Source of the DNA: Sordaria brevicollis
Lineage: Eukaryota; Ascomycota; Sordariomycetes; Sordariales; Sordariaceae
Length of the DNA stretch: 64,000 nt
Reading direction: 5' to 3'
Assembly (NCBI GenBank): GCA_033439795.1
Contig: JAUTDP010000014.1
Location: forward strand, 1,364,001 to 1,428,000
Both the position numbers and the translations under genes were made by a program. Positions within the stretch are counted from its first letter, which is position 1; each line of letters opens with the position of its first letter. Below the pieces are notes generated by a model, which was not told where the DNA came from, ran no database searches, and saw only the letters and a list, made by a program, of their open reading frames with translations. Of this stretch, positions 10,642 to 22,472 are shown in pieces.

Positions 10642-11550
10642 TCACACCAGGTAGTTAGCTATCATAGCCACCAGACTCAGTCCACCCAGTGTAGGAAGAA
10701 GAGCCTTGAGCCCAGAGGCCCCGGAATCGTCATCAAGATTGCCATCACCCCCATTTTTAAAGTCCTCAAATCTTTCGTATAAATCCTTGGTATCCGCCAA
10801 AACTTCCTTTGCCTTCTCCTCGCTCAACGACCCGCAAGCTTCCGGCTCAGGAGTATTCTCCATCGTGTCCAGCACCGCGCACGTCCGCTTCTTATCCATC
10901 ATGGTCTGCCTGCTCCACGGCGCTTCCGACTCCATCTCAATCGCCTTCAGGGCCCGAATCACCACGGTCTGGTTCGCCTCCTTGCACGAATCCTCCGCCA
11001 AAGTGGCCGCATCGGCGGGGTTCTTGCCCTCGTCCCCGTTATCGATGGTCAAAACGAAGCTTCTTTCAAAGGGGGCGTACTTCTCCGAGACGGCCCAGTT
11101 CTCCTTGTCGTCTTCGGAGCAGTTGAACGCCTTGAACGACCAGGTGAACAGGTAGCGCCCTTCTGGCATGTCATCCCACTCGACCGGATGTCCGGCGTAC
11201 GCCGGTCCGGCATCGGAGCTGAAATTGCGCGCCCCCTCCGGGAAACCGAAGGCGTACCCGAAGGTGTGACCTTTGCCGGTCGGGGTCTCGGTGCCGTTGG
11301 CCTGCGTCTCTAGCTTGGCGAGCCGGGCGTCGATGGTGGGCACGAGGGCGGTGTCGAACTTGGCGTTGTGGAGGGCGAAGATGAAGGGGAAGAAGGGCTC
11401 GCCTTTCGGCGCGGTGTAGGTGCCGTTGCGAGGGAAGACGAGGTCGACTTGCACGGTTTGGGGATAGGTGATTGTGTCGGTGGAAGGTTCGGGCGCGGCT
11501 GAGGCCGTGCTTGCGAGAAGCAGAAGGGGGGCGAGGGAGGAGTGTCTCAT
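10642..11550 (-). CDS. Secreted GPI-anchored DUF7136-type protein, 302 aa
   Basis: Single-exon frame. Residues 1-18 (MRHSSLAPLLLLASTASA) are a signal peptide with an AxA-type cleavage site. The start of the mature protein, YPQTVQVDLVFPRNGTYTAP, matches what I recall of the fungal DUF7136 domain (residues about 28-235). NGT and NFS sequons and paired Cys residues (FNCSED, DSCKEA, RTCAVL, EACGSL) fit an extracellular fold. The C-terminus has an acidic linker with small residues (DDDSGASG) and a terminal hydrophobic stretch (TLGGLSLVAMIANYLV), so GPI anchoring at the plasma membrane or wall is likely. Function is unknown in the family. It is convergent with the NLR pseudogene, whose stop is 115 bases away. 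Confidence 0.85.
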   Translation of the reverse strand: MRHSSLAPLLLLASTASAAPEPSTDTITYPQTVQVDLVFPRNGTYTAPKGEPFFPFIFALHNAKFDTALVPTIDARLAKLETQANGTETPTGKGHTFGYAFGFPEGARNFSSDAGPAYAGHPVEWDDMPEGRYLFTWSFKAFNCSEDDKENWAVSEKYAPFERSFVLTIDNGDEGKNPADAATLAEDSCKEANQTVVIRALKAIEMESEAPWSRQTMMDKKRTCAVLDTMENTPEPEACGSLSEEKAKEVLADTKDLYERFEDFKNGGDGNLDDDSGASGLKALLPTLGGLSLVAMIANYLV

Positions 11551-14500
11551 TTTTGGTTATATGTGATGGCGCGACGTTGATTGTTGCAGAATCGGTCGAA
11601 GGGGTAGTGGAATTCGTGTTTTGGGTAAGGTATCTCGAGATGATTTCCTTGGGAAGTCAGTAAGTTGATGATGACCTGCTTTCTCTTTTGACTTTTATCG
11701 ATCGCAGAGACTGCTCTTTATCTTCCATCTTTCATCTCCTCCAACCCAGCCACCACCACCACTGGTAAACCAGCCCAGTTTAGGCTCCCATGATGTTTTC
11801 GACCATCAATCGTCGAGAGTTGGTGTGGCATACCAGTGATGATACCACAGTTCTGATTTCAAACCAATGTTGCAACGCTGTCAGGGCCCAGATCACAACG
11901 CCAAGCGACAAACGATGCCAGATATTGTGGCGGAGCAAGAACCACCAGATCGATTTCGGGGAGGGGGGCAGTACGCGCTAGTTAAAGACATCGATAGTAG
12001 GGCGTTCTTTCAGTCATTTTTTTTTCTTGTGCACTGCACTCGTTTGGGACCAAAGAAACAGGGTGTGAGATTTAAGAAGACTTGGCCCGCCGCCCGACCC
12101 AAAGACCGCCCGTCAAATCAACGTTGCTTGTTGGTATGTAAACCTATCTCCTCCTTTTCACTACTGCATGGTTCTTTTTTCCTAGTCGGAACACATGGCA
12201 TTGGCATTGGCACACTGCCTGCCCACGGACCGTTTTTCGCGTTCTCGTGATACTTTAGACTATGATGTGGATGGCAAAAAAGCAAATGATGATGATGATG
12301 GTGCTCGATGATCGAAGGAAGGGCGTGTCAAAGCCACACTCGGGGAAGCATTCATTCACGGTTCCAAGGGCCGATTCTCCGCTGTTGTGTTGGTAAACCA
12401 ATGTCGTTCAGTCGTTGAGGTTAGATGGAGGCTACGTGGATATTCTCATTGATGCGATTTCCTATCCTCACACGATTGCCATTTCTTTTCCCAGTGACAA
12501 TTAGATCGATATATACGACATGTGAAAAAGAATAAAAGCGACAATATCTGTTGCTTCGAAACATTTTCGTGGAAATGAGCTGTGCTTCTATCTCAGAAGG
12601 GGGTTGGTTATGCTGATTGGTGTTAGTGCGGTAACCTCAGTGATGCCAAGATAATCTTGCCATGTACAAGTGTACATGTACCAGATGTCTCCGGACAACC
12701 GACTGTTATCAGGTTATCTTCCAGCAACTGATTTTGGGCGGCGTTTCTGTTAAGGATAGACCAGCAGCCGAGTCGCTTTCCGGACAACTTTCTCAACCCA
12801 TTACTTTTCACTCACTCATGATGGTCGCTCGTCATTTTATGTCCAGGGCATTTAGTACAGGACCTTGATGGGCTGCTGTTGCCTCCCTAGGCAATTGATG
12901 ATAAAATTGTTTGTAGGGTCACTGACAATATTCATCAAAATCGTCCATGATCCGGACGGTGTTCACCACATTCATGTCATGTTCACCACAACTGTTAACC
13001 ACTTGCTCAAGGCCTAAAGAGAGAGTTTGGATCTGTAAGCTGTCGGAGGCCTCCTACTATGGATAATAAGCAATGTGCAATCATGGAGCCTTTTTCTATG
13101 CTGAGACGAACCATTCCCTTTCCATTCCAATCGCGGAAGCGGCGCATCCCAAATCTTGGGTTCACTCTCTGTATCATGTGTAAAAGTAGAGCCCACGTGA
13201 AAATTTTGAACACGTCTTCCAACGCTACAAGCATTGGATCTGTCTGGCATTGATCTGGTGCCCAACATGTTGGTCCTTGGCAACGTGGTGAGCAATGCTT
13301 GGTGTTTGTGTTCCCTTGCCAACTGCCAAGCAGATTGTTGAGTGTCTTGCTCTTATCACCTTCTCGCTTGAAGAGAGCCCGCAGAGACTTTGCGACCCTT
13401 TTGTAATCGTTGTCTGCGTTCCTTTTGGCTGAACGAATTGGCCAACAGTGTCCAACCCCTTCTGCCATTCTAGTCATTCGTGTTTCGTCCTTTTTGTCAT
13501 GTCTTGAGCCCCATGTATTCGCCTGTTCGTCTTTCTATGTTTCCGTTCTTTGTTCAAAAAGACTCTTCTTTCCGAGGCGGTTTCAGTCGTGCTATTTGGG
13601 ATTTTCATATACCGTCGAAATATGCAAGTTTTGGCCGTCACTATGGCCGCGGTGTGCTAGATATGATTGCCGTTGATCGCGTGCAACATAGGCTTGGTTG
13701 ATGTCAAATCTGGACATCAGTGCGATCGATGGTGCTGTACAAAATCCAAAAATAGCAGGTCGTTGTCTACAGATAGGAGATGATAGGCAATCATGAAGCG
13801 AACGCAACGCTTTCTATTGTCGGCGTCTTGATCTTCCGGATGAGGATGTGTATCGTTGGTCGTAGTGCTTATAGGTCTTGCTTGAAGCGATTCTAACCGC
13901 TGGATTTGTACTCACTCATGCGTTGGGAGAGAAAGGGTGACTGTGTTCGAGTAGAGGCTGACTTGTATTGTGAATTTGACTCAACTTCCAATCATTATGT
14001 TTCTTTTTACCCCGAAGGAATGGAAGCACGGGAAAACAACAAAGATCAGCTTTCATGAGCTTCCGTCAACGTTCCATGGCCGGGGCAACATAGCGGGTGT
14101 GGGTGTGGGTGTGGCTGCGGGTGGGGCCGCCTCATGGGGGGCACCTCCTTGTCCAGAACAGGGAAGTCAGCAGGAACCGTGCGACAGTTAGTGCACTATG
14201 TGTAACAGCGGGAATTTAGCGGCAACCGGGATAGCGATAGATCTCATTCGCAGAGCCGCAGCGGCAGACATAACATCATCTCAACGACACTCGGTCTTTC
14301 CAGACTCCAAGGATAATTTCTCGATGGAATTTGCGCTTATCTCGATGCTTCAAACTAATTTCCCTCTTATAAATCTCAAATGGGTATCATTTTTGTCTTT
14401 CCAACAACGCCAAGTCCTGGAGAGCCTCATCGCCCCTGATAGTGCATCTACCCAGTAAACGTTGGGTATTGGTGTCCTTTCTGGCACCGCTGGACGACGC

Positions 14501-15074
14501 GCCGAACCACCGTTACCTACCTTGGTACCCCAAAGAATAACAGTCCTTCGGTGATATCCCGAAAGCAAGCCGTGCTTGCTGGATATGTTTCCCTGGACAG
14601 TGGGGCTTCTTCAATCCCTTATTACTCTTCCCTCCATCTTGCATGATCTCTTGCCCTTGTTCTCTCTTCTTTTTTTCTCGGCCCTCCTGGTTCCTACCAT
14701 TTCCCAACCATAGAACGCCATGTAATATCGACCGCCACCGCCACATATACTCTTATTAAAGATTCGCAAAGTCGTCAAAGCGAAGGCCGGCTTTTGCTTC
14801 GAAGAAGTGGAGAACAGAAAGCGTTGCGCTTGCAAGAAACTGCCCGCAGTTGTTGATCTAAGTTGAACTATCGCCTTAGTTCGTTGCGCTCCTGTCCTGC
14901 AGGAAGCTGACTGGAAAATGCATGGGTATAATCGTTGGTGCGCACGGAGCTGGTGTCGGCTCTCGAAGCATAAAAGGAACGGGGTATTGATGTTCGTAGG
15001 AGACGACAATTTGGCTGCCAACAGCCTTTCGAAAACGGGAAGGATGGTTCGAAGATTGAATCAGCGGTGTTGCT
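11551..15074. other. 3.5-kb intergenic stretch
   Basis: Many short overlapping frames, none convincing. Noted contents: a TGATGATGATGATG microsatellite at 12287-12300 and a G-rich tract at about 14094-14130 (repeated GGGTGTGG followed by GGGTGGGG) that could form a G-quadruplex. I see no tRNA or 5S rRNA gene. The left end should hold the DUF7136 promoter. Confidence 0.45.
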
Positions 15075-15671
15075 TTAGTGTAGAGTTTTAAGTTCTTGGA
15101 TCATGGCTTGTAGTCTCGCTATTACTTCGCCGGCTTTTCGCATCTTGTCAATGTCTGTGATGATCTCGTGGACTAGCGAAGGTTCGGTCAGTAAACCCGT
15201 AGCTGTCAGATTCGTGGGTTAAAAAGGTGTACTCACCAAACTCTTCAAGTTTGACCCTGTAAGCATCTGCATATCTGTCTATATCTCCCCATAAAATCTT
15301 GTCGCAGAAGTGAATCTTAATTAGGTTACGCTTTTCGGGATCCTTGACCTTGAAGTAAAGTAGCGTTTCCCATTCGTGGATTGGAGTTGTCCGCTGCCTG
15401 CTAGTACGCATCTTGAATTTGAAAATCCTGCCGCAGTCTGTGCTCCGTAATTTACGTGTGGGAGAATTGGTAAATGATGGATTGCATGATGCTTACTTGG
15501 GCTGCTGTGGCCATAGGCGAGTGCTGGATAGACTACAGCTATGGAGCTCGAGGTTTTGAGCGTCTTTTGTAGGTCGTCAAGGCGGTTGAAGCGCTCGCGA
15601 TGGTAATTCGAGCAAGCATTCATAACTGACACTGATGCATTCGCGGGCGTCAAGGATATGACGGATTCCAT
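15075..15671 (-). CDS. Small three-exon protein of unknown function, 157 aa
   Basis: Exons 15671-15497, 15437-15237 and 15172-15075 join in phase, with introns showing GTAAGC..CAG and GTGAGT..CTAG boundaries, a CTGAC-like branch in the second, and stop TAA at 15075. The product begins MESVISLTPANASVSVMNAC. It has a central segment (NLIKIHFCDKILWGDIDRYA) and ends in a basic, helical, coiled-coil-like segment (MRKAGEVIARLQAMIQELKT). There is no signal peptide. I do not recognise the family. Consistent splicing across three exons in an otherwise closed region is the main support. It lies between the NLR and HET loci and could be an accessory gene or a relic of a larger one. Confidence 0.55.
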
Positions 15672-17700
15672 GGTGATTCATGACCTCCTTACTCTGTGCA
15701 AGCGCGCGACCTGCGTTTGTTGCCAAAGAATTCAGGATGACGAGTAGGCATCGTAGGCGGCTCACTGCTTCAAATGACCAAGTGACAGGAATTCTCGAGG
15801 TTCGACTGGTGCCGGGAAAGGCAGCCGGTCAAAGAGCGCCAAGAGCAACAACGCCGCGCTTCGGTCAATACCTAGCAGCGCTTGTTGAGGGAACAATGGT
15901 AAAAGTGGAAGTGATGAGGGACGAAGCAGTTGACCCGAAGACACCGGTAGTCATGGAGGTGCAGCCGTTCACCATGCTGAAGACCTTAGCAATGAGGGGC
16001 GTGTCAAACCAGATGGAAGCGGCGGGCTGACCGCATTATCATTAGGACCGGTTTTCAAATTCAGACAATCGCCCTTCACCCAGGTATACCTCACACCGAT
16101 TGACAGCTATTGCAGTCATCACAGACGTGTTTGCGCAGTCAAATTTGAAGTGAGAAAAATTTGCCGCTCTTCCCGTTCCCCCTCCACCATTGAGTGTGTG
16201 AGCCATTGGTTCGACATTGATCGAATCGTCGCTTCTCTAAAAGGACTTTACAACTGTACCTACCAATTTTAAGCGCTCAACATTTGTTACGAGTATCATG
16301 AGTTGACCTTCTCCATCACGCAAAGATCTGACTGTTGGATACTGAGCATCTTCACTAAACAAATCGATTGCATGCCTTGTGGATTGTTCGGTTACATCAG
16401 ATTACATGTTTGTTTGGTGGACTTGCGGAACACCCCCGTTTTCATCATGTATCACCACCAGAGAACCACCACAACTGGTGATGCACTGACTGATTCAGGA
16501 AGCTAGTAGTGATTCCCAGTGAGGTTGATTGCTGCGTTCGGGGTGGGTGATTGAGACCCCTCGGCGGTGAAAGGTGCAGTCAACTCGACCTCCTTCCCCT
16601 CCCCCTGATGACGTTTGCCCCTCTTAATTTGGAACCAACAAGTTCCTGTTAAGACAATGAGCCGCTTGAAGGGAGGGCAAGGGCAGCACCAGTGAGGGAG
16701 AATGAGTACGTGGCCATGAACGTATTCCGTCCTGGCCGGCACTATGACTAGAGAAACGAAGTACTCGGGAGTCCTAAGTTCGCCTAAGCGACCTCCACCA
16801 ACATCAGCTTTTAGTGATTCCCGACTATATTCCATGCAATTTTAACTCTACCCTGGGAATCATGAATCATGACAACGATATCCAGTGAGTGTGTGCACGC
16901 CGAATTTAGTGTGCCAATGTCAGCTCACAAGAGGCTTCGAGCCTTAGGCCCCAAATGAAGGGAAGACAAGTTACGCGTGTAATGGGATGGTTTGCGATTG
17001 CCATTTTGTCTTGGTAAAGTGACTGGTATTCCGTCGTCTGTTGTTACCAGCTGTGTGGTGTTGGAAGTTGTTGGCGGTTACAATTCTTGTCGCACAAATC
17101 TCTAAGCGGATAGGAGCTCTTAGCACCTATCAAGCCTGTACAAAAGAGTGAAGGTTTCGTGGCGTATTTTGTGTACAGGTCTGCGATGTAGCATCTCACG
17201 GTAGTTGCTGCTCTAACGTATGATATCACCGCCCTATCCCAGGCGCCATTCTTATCCCTTTGTTCCTCCCTAGGAACTGGCATGCGTCATGGAGGTTGGC
17301 TATGGTACTCGGTCGCTGTAGCACACTAGTGTGTGGCTTACGCAGTGGTTGATGTAATGTGGGTGGCTGTTGGGCTGAGGCATATGCATAAGAGCGCCAA
17401 AATATTATGATATTTATCGATAAGGTTGCATTAAGTTATGCATACTTACTTCACGACTTTGTCAGAGACCTAGACAAGTGCACAAAGACGTTACTCGTCA
17501 GGACTAGAAACGCCTCCCTTTCTTGGTGGTGGAAGAGACGGCTTTAGGCCTGACGAGACGAGTAGCAGTTGGAAAGGTTACGACAGCGGCATTGCAGCCG
17601 AGTTGTCAGCAGGCCTCTAGGCTCTAGTACCCTATGGACCTTCAATGCGTACTTGCTTCACAGCCAATCTTAAGCAGCACCAAGGGCCAGGTAAGTAACG
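15672..17700. other. 2-kb intergenic stretch
   Basis: No supported gene. Open frames on both strands (for example 15680-16030 plus) lack motifs and splice support. Confidence 0.45.
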
Positions 17701-17702
17701 TA

Positions 17703-17988
17703 CCGTAGGAACTCGCGAAATATGCCACTGGTCCGTCTCTCTTAGGCCGCTGAAGTCTAGCATATAGAGGTAGGTTACTGCCAAGGGCATCTCGCGTCCT
17801 GTCCATGCAAATGTACGGAAGTTAAGGGAACTGGTCAATGTGAGCCTCTTTTACTGTGTGGTGCTTTAAGATGCCAGAGCAAGGCGGCCTCATGTGCACC
17901 TGTGTCCTGCCAGCCGATGACCTATTACCTGCCTACCGCTAAACTTTGAAAGGTATAGACCAATGGCATATTTCGCGAGTTCCTACGG
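17703..17988. mobile_element. 286-bp TA-flanked inverted-repeat element (MITE-like)
   Basis: The two ends are inverted repeats of 31 bp beginning CCGTAGGAACTCGCGAAATA, with a single C/T mismatch at position 26. Each end is flanked by TA (17701-17702 and 17989-17990), the target used by Tc1/mariner/Fot1-type elements. The interior has no long frame; the short frames at both ends encode the same peptide (DQWHISRVPTV) from opposite strands because of the repeat. It ends 113 bases downstream of the HET gene stop. Superfamily assignment rests on the TA flank and terminal repeats only, and one copy in the window cannot prove mobility. Confidence 0.65.
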
Positions 17989-18101
17989 TAGGTACGATGC
18001 GTGAAGCATGCTGCTATGCTAAGGCTTTGTTATCAACTATAAACCTCCGGCTCAATCAAGGTGTCATCGGTAAGCCTCTACCGTCGGGAGCCGCCACGCC
18101 T

Positions 18102-20476
18102 TCAGATGAGAGTGATGACTTTGTCCTCAAAATTGTCTAAATACGTCGCTGGAGTGAAGGGACTATTGACCTTTGGGCGATGTCGCCACTCAGCATCGGG
18201 ATAAAACAAGTCGCCGGTCCAGAAGTACCCGAACCGGCTGTAGGTGCCAGAATGTTCTTTGGACTCTCTGAGAACCAGTCCATAAAACTTCGTAGTCGGC
18301 TGCCTGAAAAAGGCGTCTGGGGTAGTACTTCTATCTTGTTCAGCGAGTAGTAAAAACCAAAAAGTATTCACAATCTCGTCGGAATCCTCGAGGGCATCTG
18401 GGAAAACATAAGCGTAGAGTTCTTCGCTCCACAAATGATCAAACAAGCTGGTGGGATTTTCTGTCCTGATTTCTCGCAACTTAACAGGTTCGTCTAGGGG
18501 CACTGGGCAAACAGGGCCACGGATCGTCAGAAATGCCGAGGCAACCGAGTCAAATTCTCCGTTCGGATACATTGGAGTAACGCCAGCACTCAAAACCCGT
18601 AGCTCGAGGATCCTAAACGGCGTGTAAGCCTCATGTGGCCAATAGAACACTGGAGTGTCAATAGATGCCCAAGACCAAGACGGCGCGCGATACTCCTTTG
18701 GCCTTGGAGAAATCTTTTTGTATGCTGGATCTGGATCGTTGCGCGTTCCTGGTGCTGTCCCATTGCCCCAGCAGAGCGCGGCGGGGATGTCCTCTTTCCA
18801 CAGACCGGCTAGGTACCTGTTTCCTGTCTCGAGTTGAAAGACCCGAGCAATGGCAGAAAGCGCGCGTAGCCTATCTGAGGCTGAGGATAGCTCTCTCGAG
18901 GTATATTCATGGACTACATCGGCCCATGACACTGTTGACGACAGCCTGTAAGTATTCTTTTCGGTCTCCCACGTCGCCATGGGCTTCAGGCCGAAGTGAT
19001 CGATCTTTGAGGTTGACATTGGCCTTTGGAATAGTTCACATCCTGGCGTGCCAACAAGCCCTTTCTCTGTTCGGCATATCCATTCCAGGTAGTGGGTTCG
19101 ATAATTCAGGATTCTTGGTGACAGCATTGCCTCTTGGTATGTCCATGCTCTCCGAATAATGGGTTCTATGCGGGGTTGGGACGCGCCAGAAATTCCATAA
19201 TCCCCATCCATATAGGGAAACAAAATGATACCCTCGCCAGAGTCGGTCATGACTCGGGCATTGATTGCTGGAAATCCTTTGCTCCGATACCCTCGTCGAG
19301 AGAAGAAGCCATCACGACTACTTGCCGAGGACGTGGCGGATATTGTGAGCGTCGCGTATTGAAAGACCTCGGGCATATGTGACAATTGCTCATGGAGATC
19401 GTCCTGATCGTCTTGTATAATGCAGAGTGCGTCGATCCATAAGTATCTGATCCCCAGGCCTCGACAAACAAGGGCTGCGTCTTTCATCGTTCGTGGGAAA
19501 ATGTCGACAGTTATACCTTTCTTATGAGCAAGCAGCGTTGCTTTCGTGGTTTTTAAAGGTACATTGCCGCCCCAAACGTAACTTAACGCACACCATCCAT
19601 GCTGTTCAGGCTTATCCATTTCGGCCATTTCGGATGTCTCCACAAGCTTCAGGTCATGTTCCGTAACATCCAAAAGCCTGGTGGGCGTGAAACAGGAACG
19701 TGGCATACGGCAAAGGGGGTGACATGACATGCATCTGGACATCAAACCGCGACAGAACTTGAATGAATCTGTAGCACCTGGGTCGCAAGTCAAAGTGTCT
19801 CTTGCCTCATCTGATAGTTGTTAGTGCGGATACTGCAAGAAATAAGCAAATCCAGGAGATAGGAGAATTGCCAGGGGGAGTCCTTAGTCAACTCACTCGG
19901 CTGAATGATGGCTTTCAGACCATCAATGAATGGCGAAATCTTTCTCTCCAAATCCTTTCGATAGAGAAGCATAAGGTCCCCGTATCCATTGCCCCCCAGT
20001 GTCTCACTTTTGTGCCAAAATTTGGCCTGCACCATTCCGGAGCCATCAACATCAAATGCAAAAAGCATCTCCGAGTCCTCTAGATCCTTGTATTTGCCAA
20101 ACATTATGTCGAATAGTGGGCAGTTGTCCTCCATTGCCTGCCGTATACTATTGATATTCTCGGCCAAGCAGAGGCGGACCCAAGTCGTATCGGCCTTTCT
20201 TTCGGCACTACCGTAATCCTGTATAGCAACAGTAAGGGGCTTTGGATCACTGACCACCGTGATTTGCCCACAGTGGCGGCAGGAGTGAGGAGTGTTGTAA
20301 CTGTGCATCCAAATATCCTCAGAAAGCCCTTCCTCATGGCGAATTACTGAGCTGTCATCGTCTTTCTTTGCGATCACCTGCTCTGTAGGTAATAGTATGG
20401 CTGCATCTTCCTTGCCGCAAGCCATGTTGCTTTCGTTGCTTTCCTGTTGATGCAACTTCGGTGAATTCATTGTCAA
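18102..20476 (-). CDS. HET-domain protein with long N-terminal extension, 762 aa
   Basis: Two exons, 20476-19897 and 19810-18102, join in phase across an 86-nt intron (GTGAGT donor, CTAAC branch, TATCAG acceptor). Residues 268-430 carry the heterokaryon incompatibility core: ALSYVWGG, then GIRYLWIDALCIIQDDQDD, TISATSSASSRDGFFSRRG, and RAWTYQEAMLSPRIL. HET domains trigger cell death after fusion of unlike hyphae. The first 260 residues are unusual: a CRHCG motif near 70, a globular-looking middle (FAFDVDGSGMVQAKFWHKS), and a Cys-rich linker (CRGLMSRCMSCHPLCRMPRSC) immediately before the HET domain that could bind zinc. The C-terminal 300 residues are typical HET-protein tail (APSWSWASIDTPV). 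No disruption is visible. Whether it is an incompatibility locus cannot be judged from one allele. Confidence 0.9.
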
Positions 20477-21793
20477 CGTCTATCCAACTTGCTGGCAAGA
20501 ACCGTATTGTACCTGGTCAAGAGGTCCTCCAAGTGTCCAAAAGGCTTCGATCCGCCCAAGGCGACGATGGTGGTGACAGACTCTGGTGGATATGAAGTTG
20601 AGGATAAAAGATCATGAATGGGATGTAGTTGGAATAAGGAAGTGGCGGCGGCGGTTAGCGCCATTCAGATGTATCTTGCCGAGCTCAGAATCGAGGTTAC
20701 CACCACCCCCTGTCCGCCAGTGTCGTTGGTAACCCAACCAATCACCAGAGGACTATAGGGTCGCACGTCAGGCGATCACTGCGTCGAGTCGTAGGAAGGA
20801 CATACAGTACCTCAATACACTCGAATCGAGGGGTGCCAACATTTGGACAAACCGAAGGTCGCTCCGCAGTTGGATGCCTAGTTCAAGAATATCGGCATTG
20901 CAAAACACTGATCGGACACTCGAAAACTGTTCGCAAGCCCGAGCGTGCACAAGACTAAAAACATGAATAACCCTTTAGTTCGACATTAGAGAACATATAC
21001 CCCCAATCTCGCAACCACAGAACGCGGGAATTACCCAAGAACGAGGGCAACAGCCACCTGGCAATAACTAGCTGAGAATCAAACAGAGACTACCACCCCG
21101 GCGACTGCGACTGATATCATCGAGAAATGAGTAGTGCTTCCAAAACCCTACATACACCTTCTGCCTAGCTCTGACTGTCTCAAATGCCAGACTCAATGTG
21201 CTCTAGAACTCACCAACTGGGGTCGTACGGCGGTCGTACGGACAACAAACCCAGAAGCCGAAGGCATCTGGTATCACCATTCCCGTCCCACATCGTAGCA
21301 GAAGATTACCTCACTATCTCTACCCCTGAACACTATCACCTTTCAACACAATACCCACAGCTCCTTCAGTCTCCAGCACATTTCCAAATGTCCAGTCACC
21401 CTTAACCACCACATCTCCAAGGATTACGGACCAACAACTCTCATACGGAAAGCTCCGAGGACTCACCCATTTTCCACCACTCCTCCTGATAATGCAACGC
21501 ACACGGGTTTATACCTCCAAAGTTAATCCAAACTTTAGACTGCGTTGATTCGAAGATAGCAAGGCAACCAGTACATAGGTACGTAGAGCTCTCCCAAATT
21601 CTTGTACGACAAAACATAATAGAACAAACGCAGTCTCACCAGAACAAACCACATCACACACCTCGCCCCAGCTCCAGACTAGCTACCACCATAGCCCTCG
21701 ATACAACACACCACCTAGCACATCAAAGGCCTGTCTGTATAGCGGAAGGGAACCAACTTCCCCCAAGAAAGCTAAGATCGATCGGGCCCTTTC
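20477..21793. other. Intergenic, promoter side of the HET gene
   Basis: No supported gene. The short frames have no motif or splice support. The distal part is the 3' region of the small secreted-protein gene. Confidence 0.45.
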
Positions 21794-22472
21794 TTACAAA
21801 TCAACGCTCTCATCGTCCAAGGTTTTGCAGCAAGTGTGGCAACCGCCAAAGTTCTTGGAGTGCTATTTCCGAAAGACACAATTAAGTTAGCTTCAAATCT
21901 CATCATCATAAAACGTCCCATCCCCCATGACCGTTCAAACAAAGAAAAACAGAAAAAAAGACTTACCCATCCCTCAGGACATCGCAAATCCTCCCCCGCG
22001 CAAAGTCTCCAGCAAATCTCGGGCTTTTCATCGTCGTCGCCGTCAAAGAAGCTGTGCTGCGCCTTTTTGGCAGCAGTAGAGCCAGAACCGAAAAAGAGCT
22101 GCTGGTTCGAGCCCTTGTGGTTGGGCGATTTGGGTACGACCTCGATGCGGAGACTAGAATGTGACGTTACACTTTAGTATGGGGTCTTGTATACAGTGAG
22201 GGATTTACACGGTGGGGGATGCGGTGCAGTGATAGGTACAGAGAAAGGATGCAGTTGGGAGGGGGTTGAAGTGAGGGGAAGAAGAGGGGAAGTTGGAAAG
22301 TTTTGATAAGGAAAGGCATCGTTGGGCAAGAACAATTGATTGCAACTTACGTGATGTCCTCTTCAAAGACGGAAGAGGAGGTCTTGGCCTTGGAAGAGGA
22401 GGACCAAGGCATGCCGGCGACGGCGGTGATGCCGGTGGCGAGGAGGAAGGCGGCGGTGGTGGTGAACTTCAT
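21794..22472 (-). CDS. Small secreted cysteine-rich protein, 125 aa
   Basis: Exons 22472-22351, 22153-21967 and 21862-21794 join in phase (GTAAGT donors; CTAG and ATAG acceptors, the last after a CTAAC branch). The product has a signal peptide (MKFTTTAAFLLATGITAVAG), a Ser/Lys-rich stretch, a middle domain (LRIEVVPKSPNHKGSNQQLF) and a Cys-rich end with CWRLC, RCPEGW and a CHTCCK motif: seven Cys in about 35 residues. The short length, signal peptide and clustered Cys fit fungal small secreted proteins. I do not recognise the family, and an effector or toxin role is not shown. An alternative upstream in-frame Met (22565) would bury the signal peptide, so Met 22472 is preferred. Confidence 0.75.

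Noticed and set aside
13007..13477. 156-codon minus-strand frame
   Set aside because: Overlaps other equally long frames on both strands, with no motifs or consistent introns.
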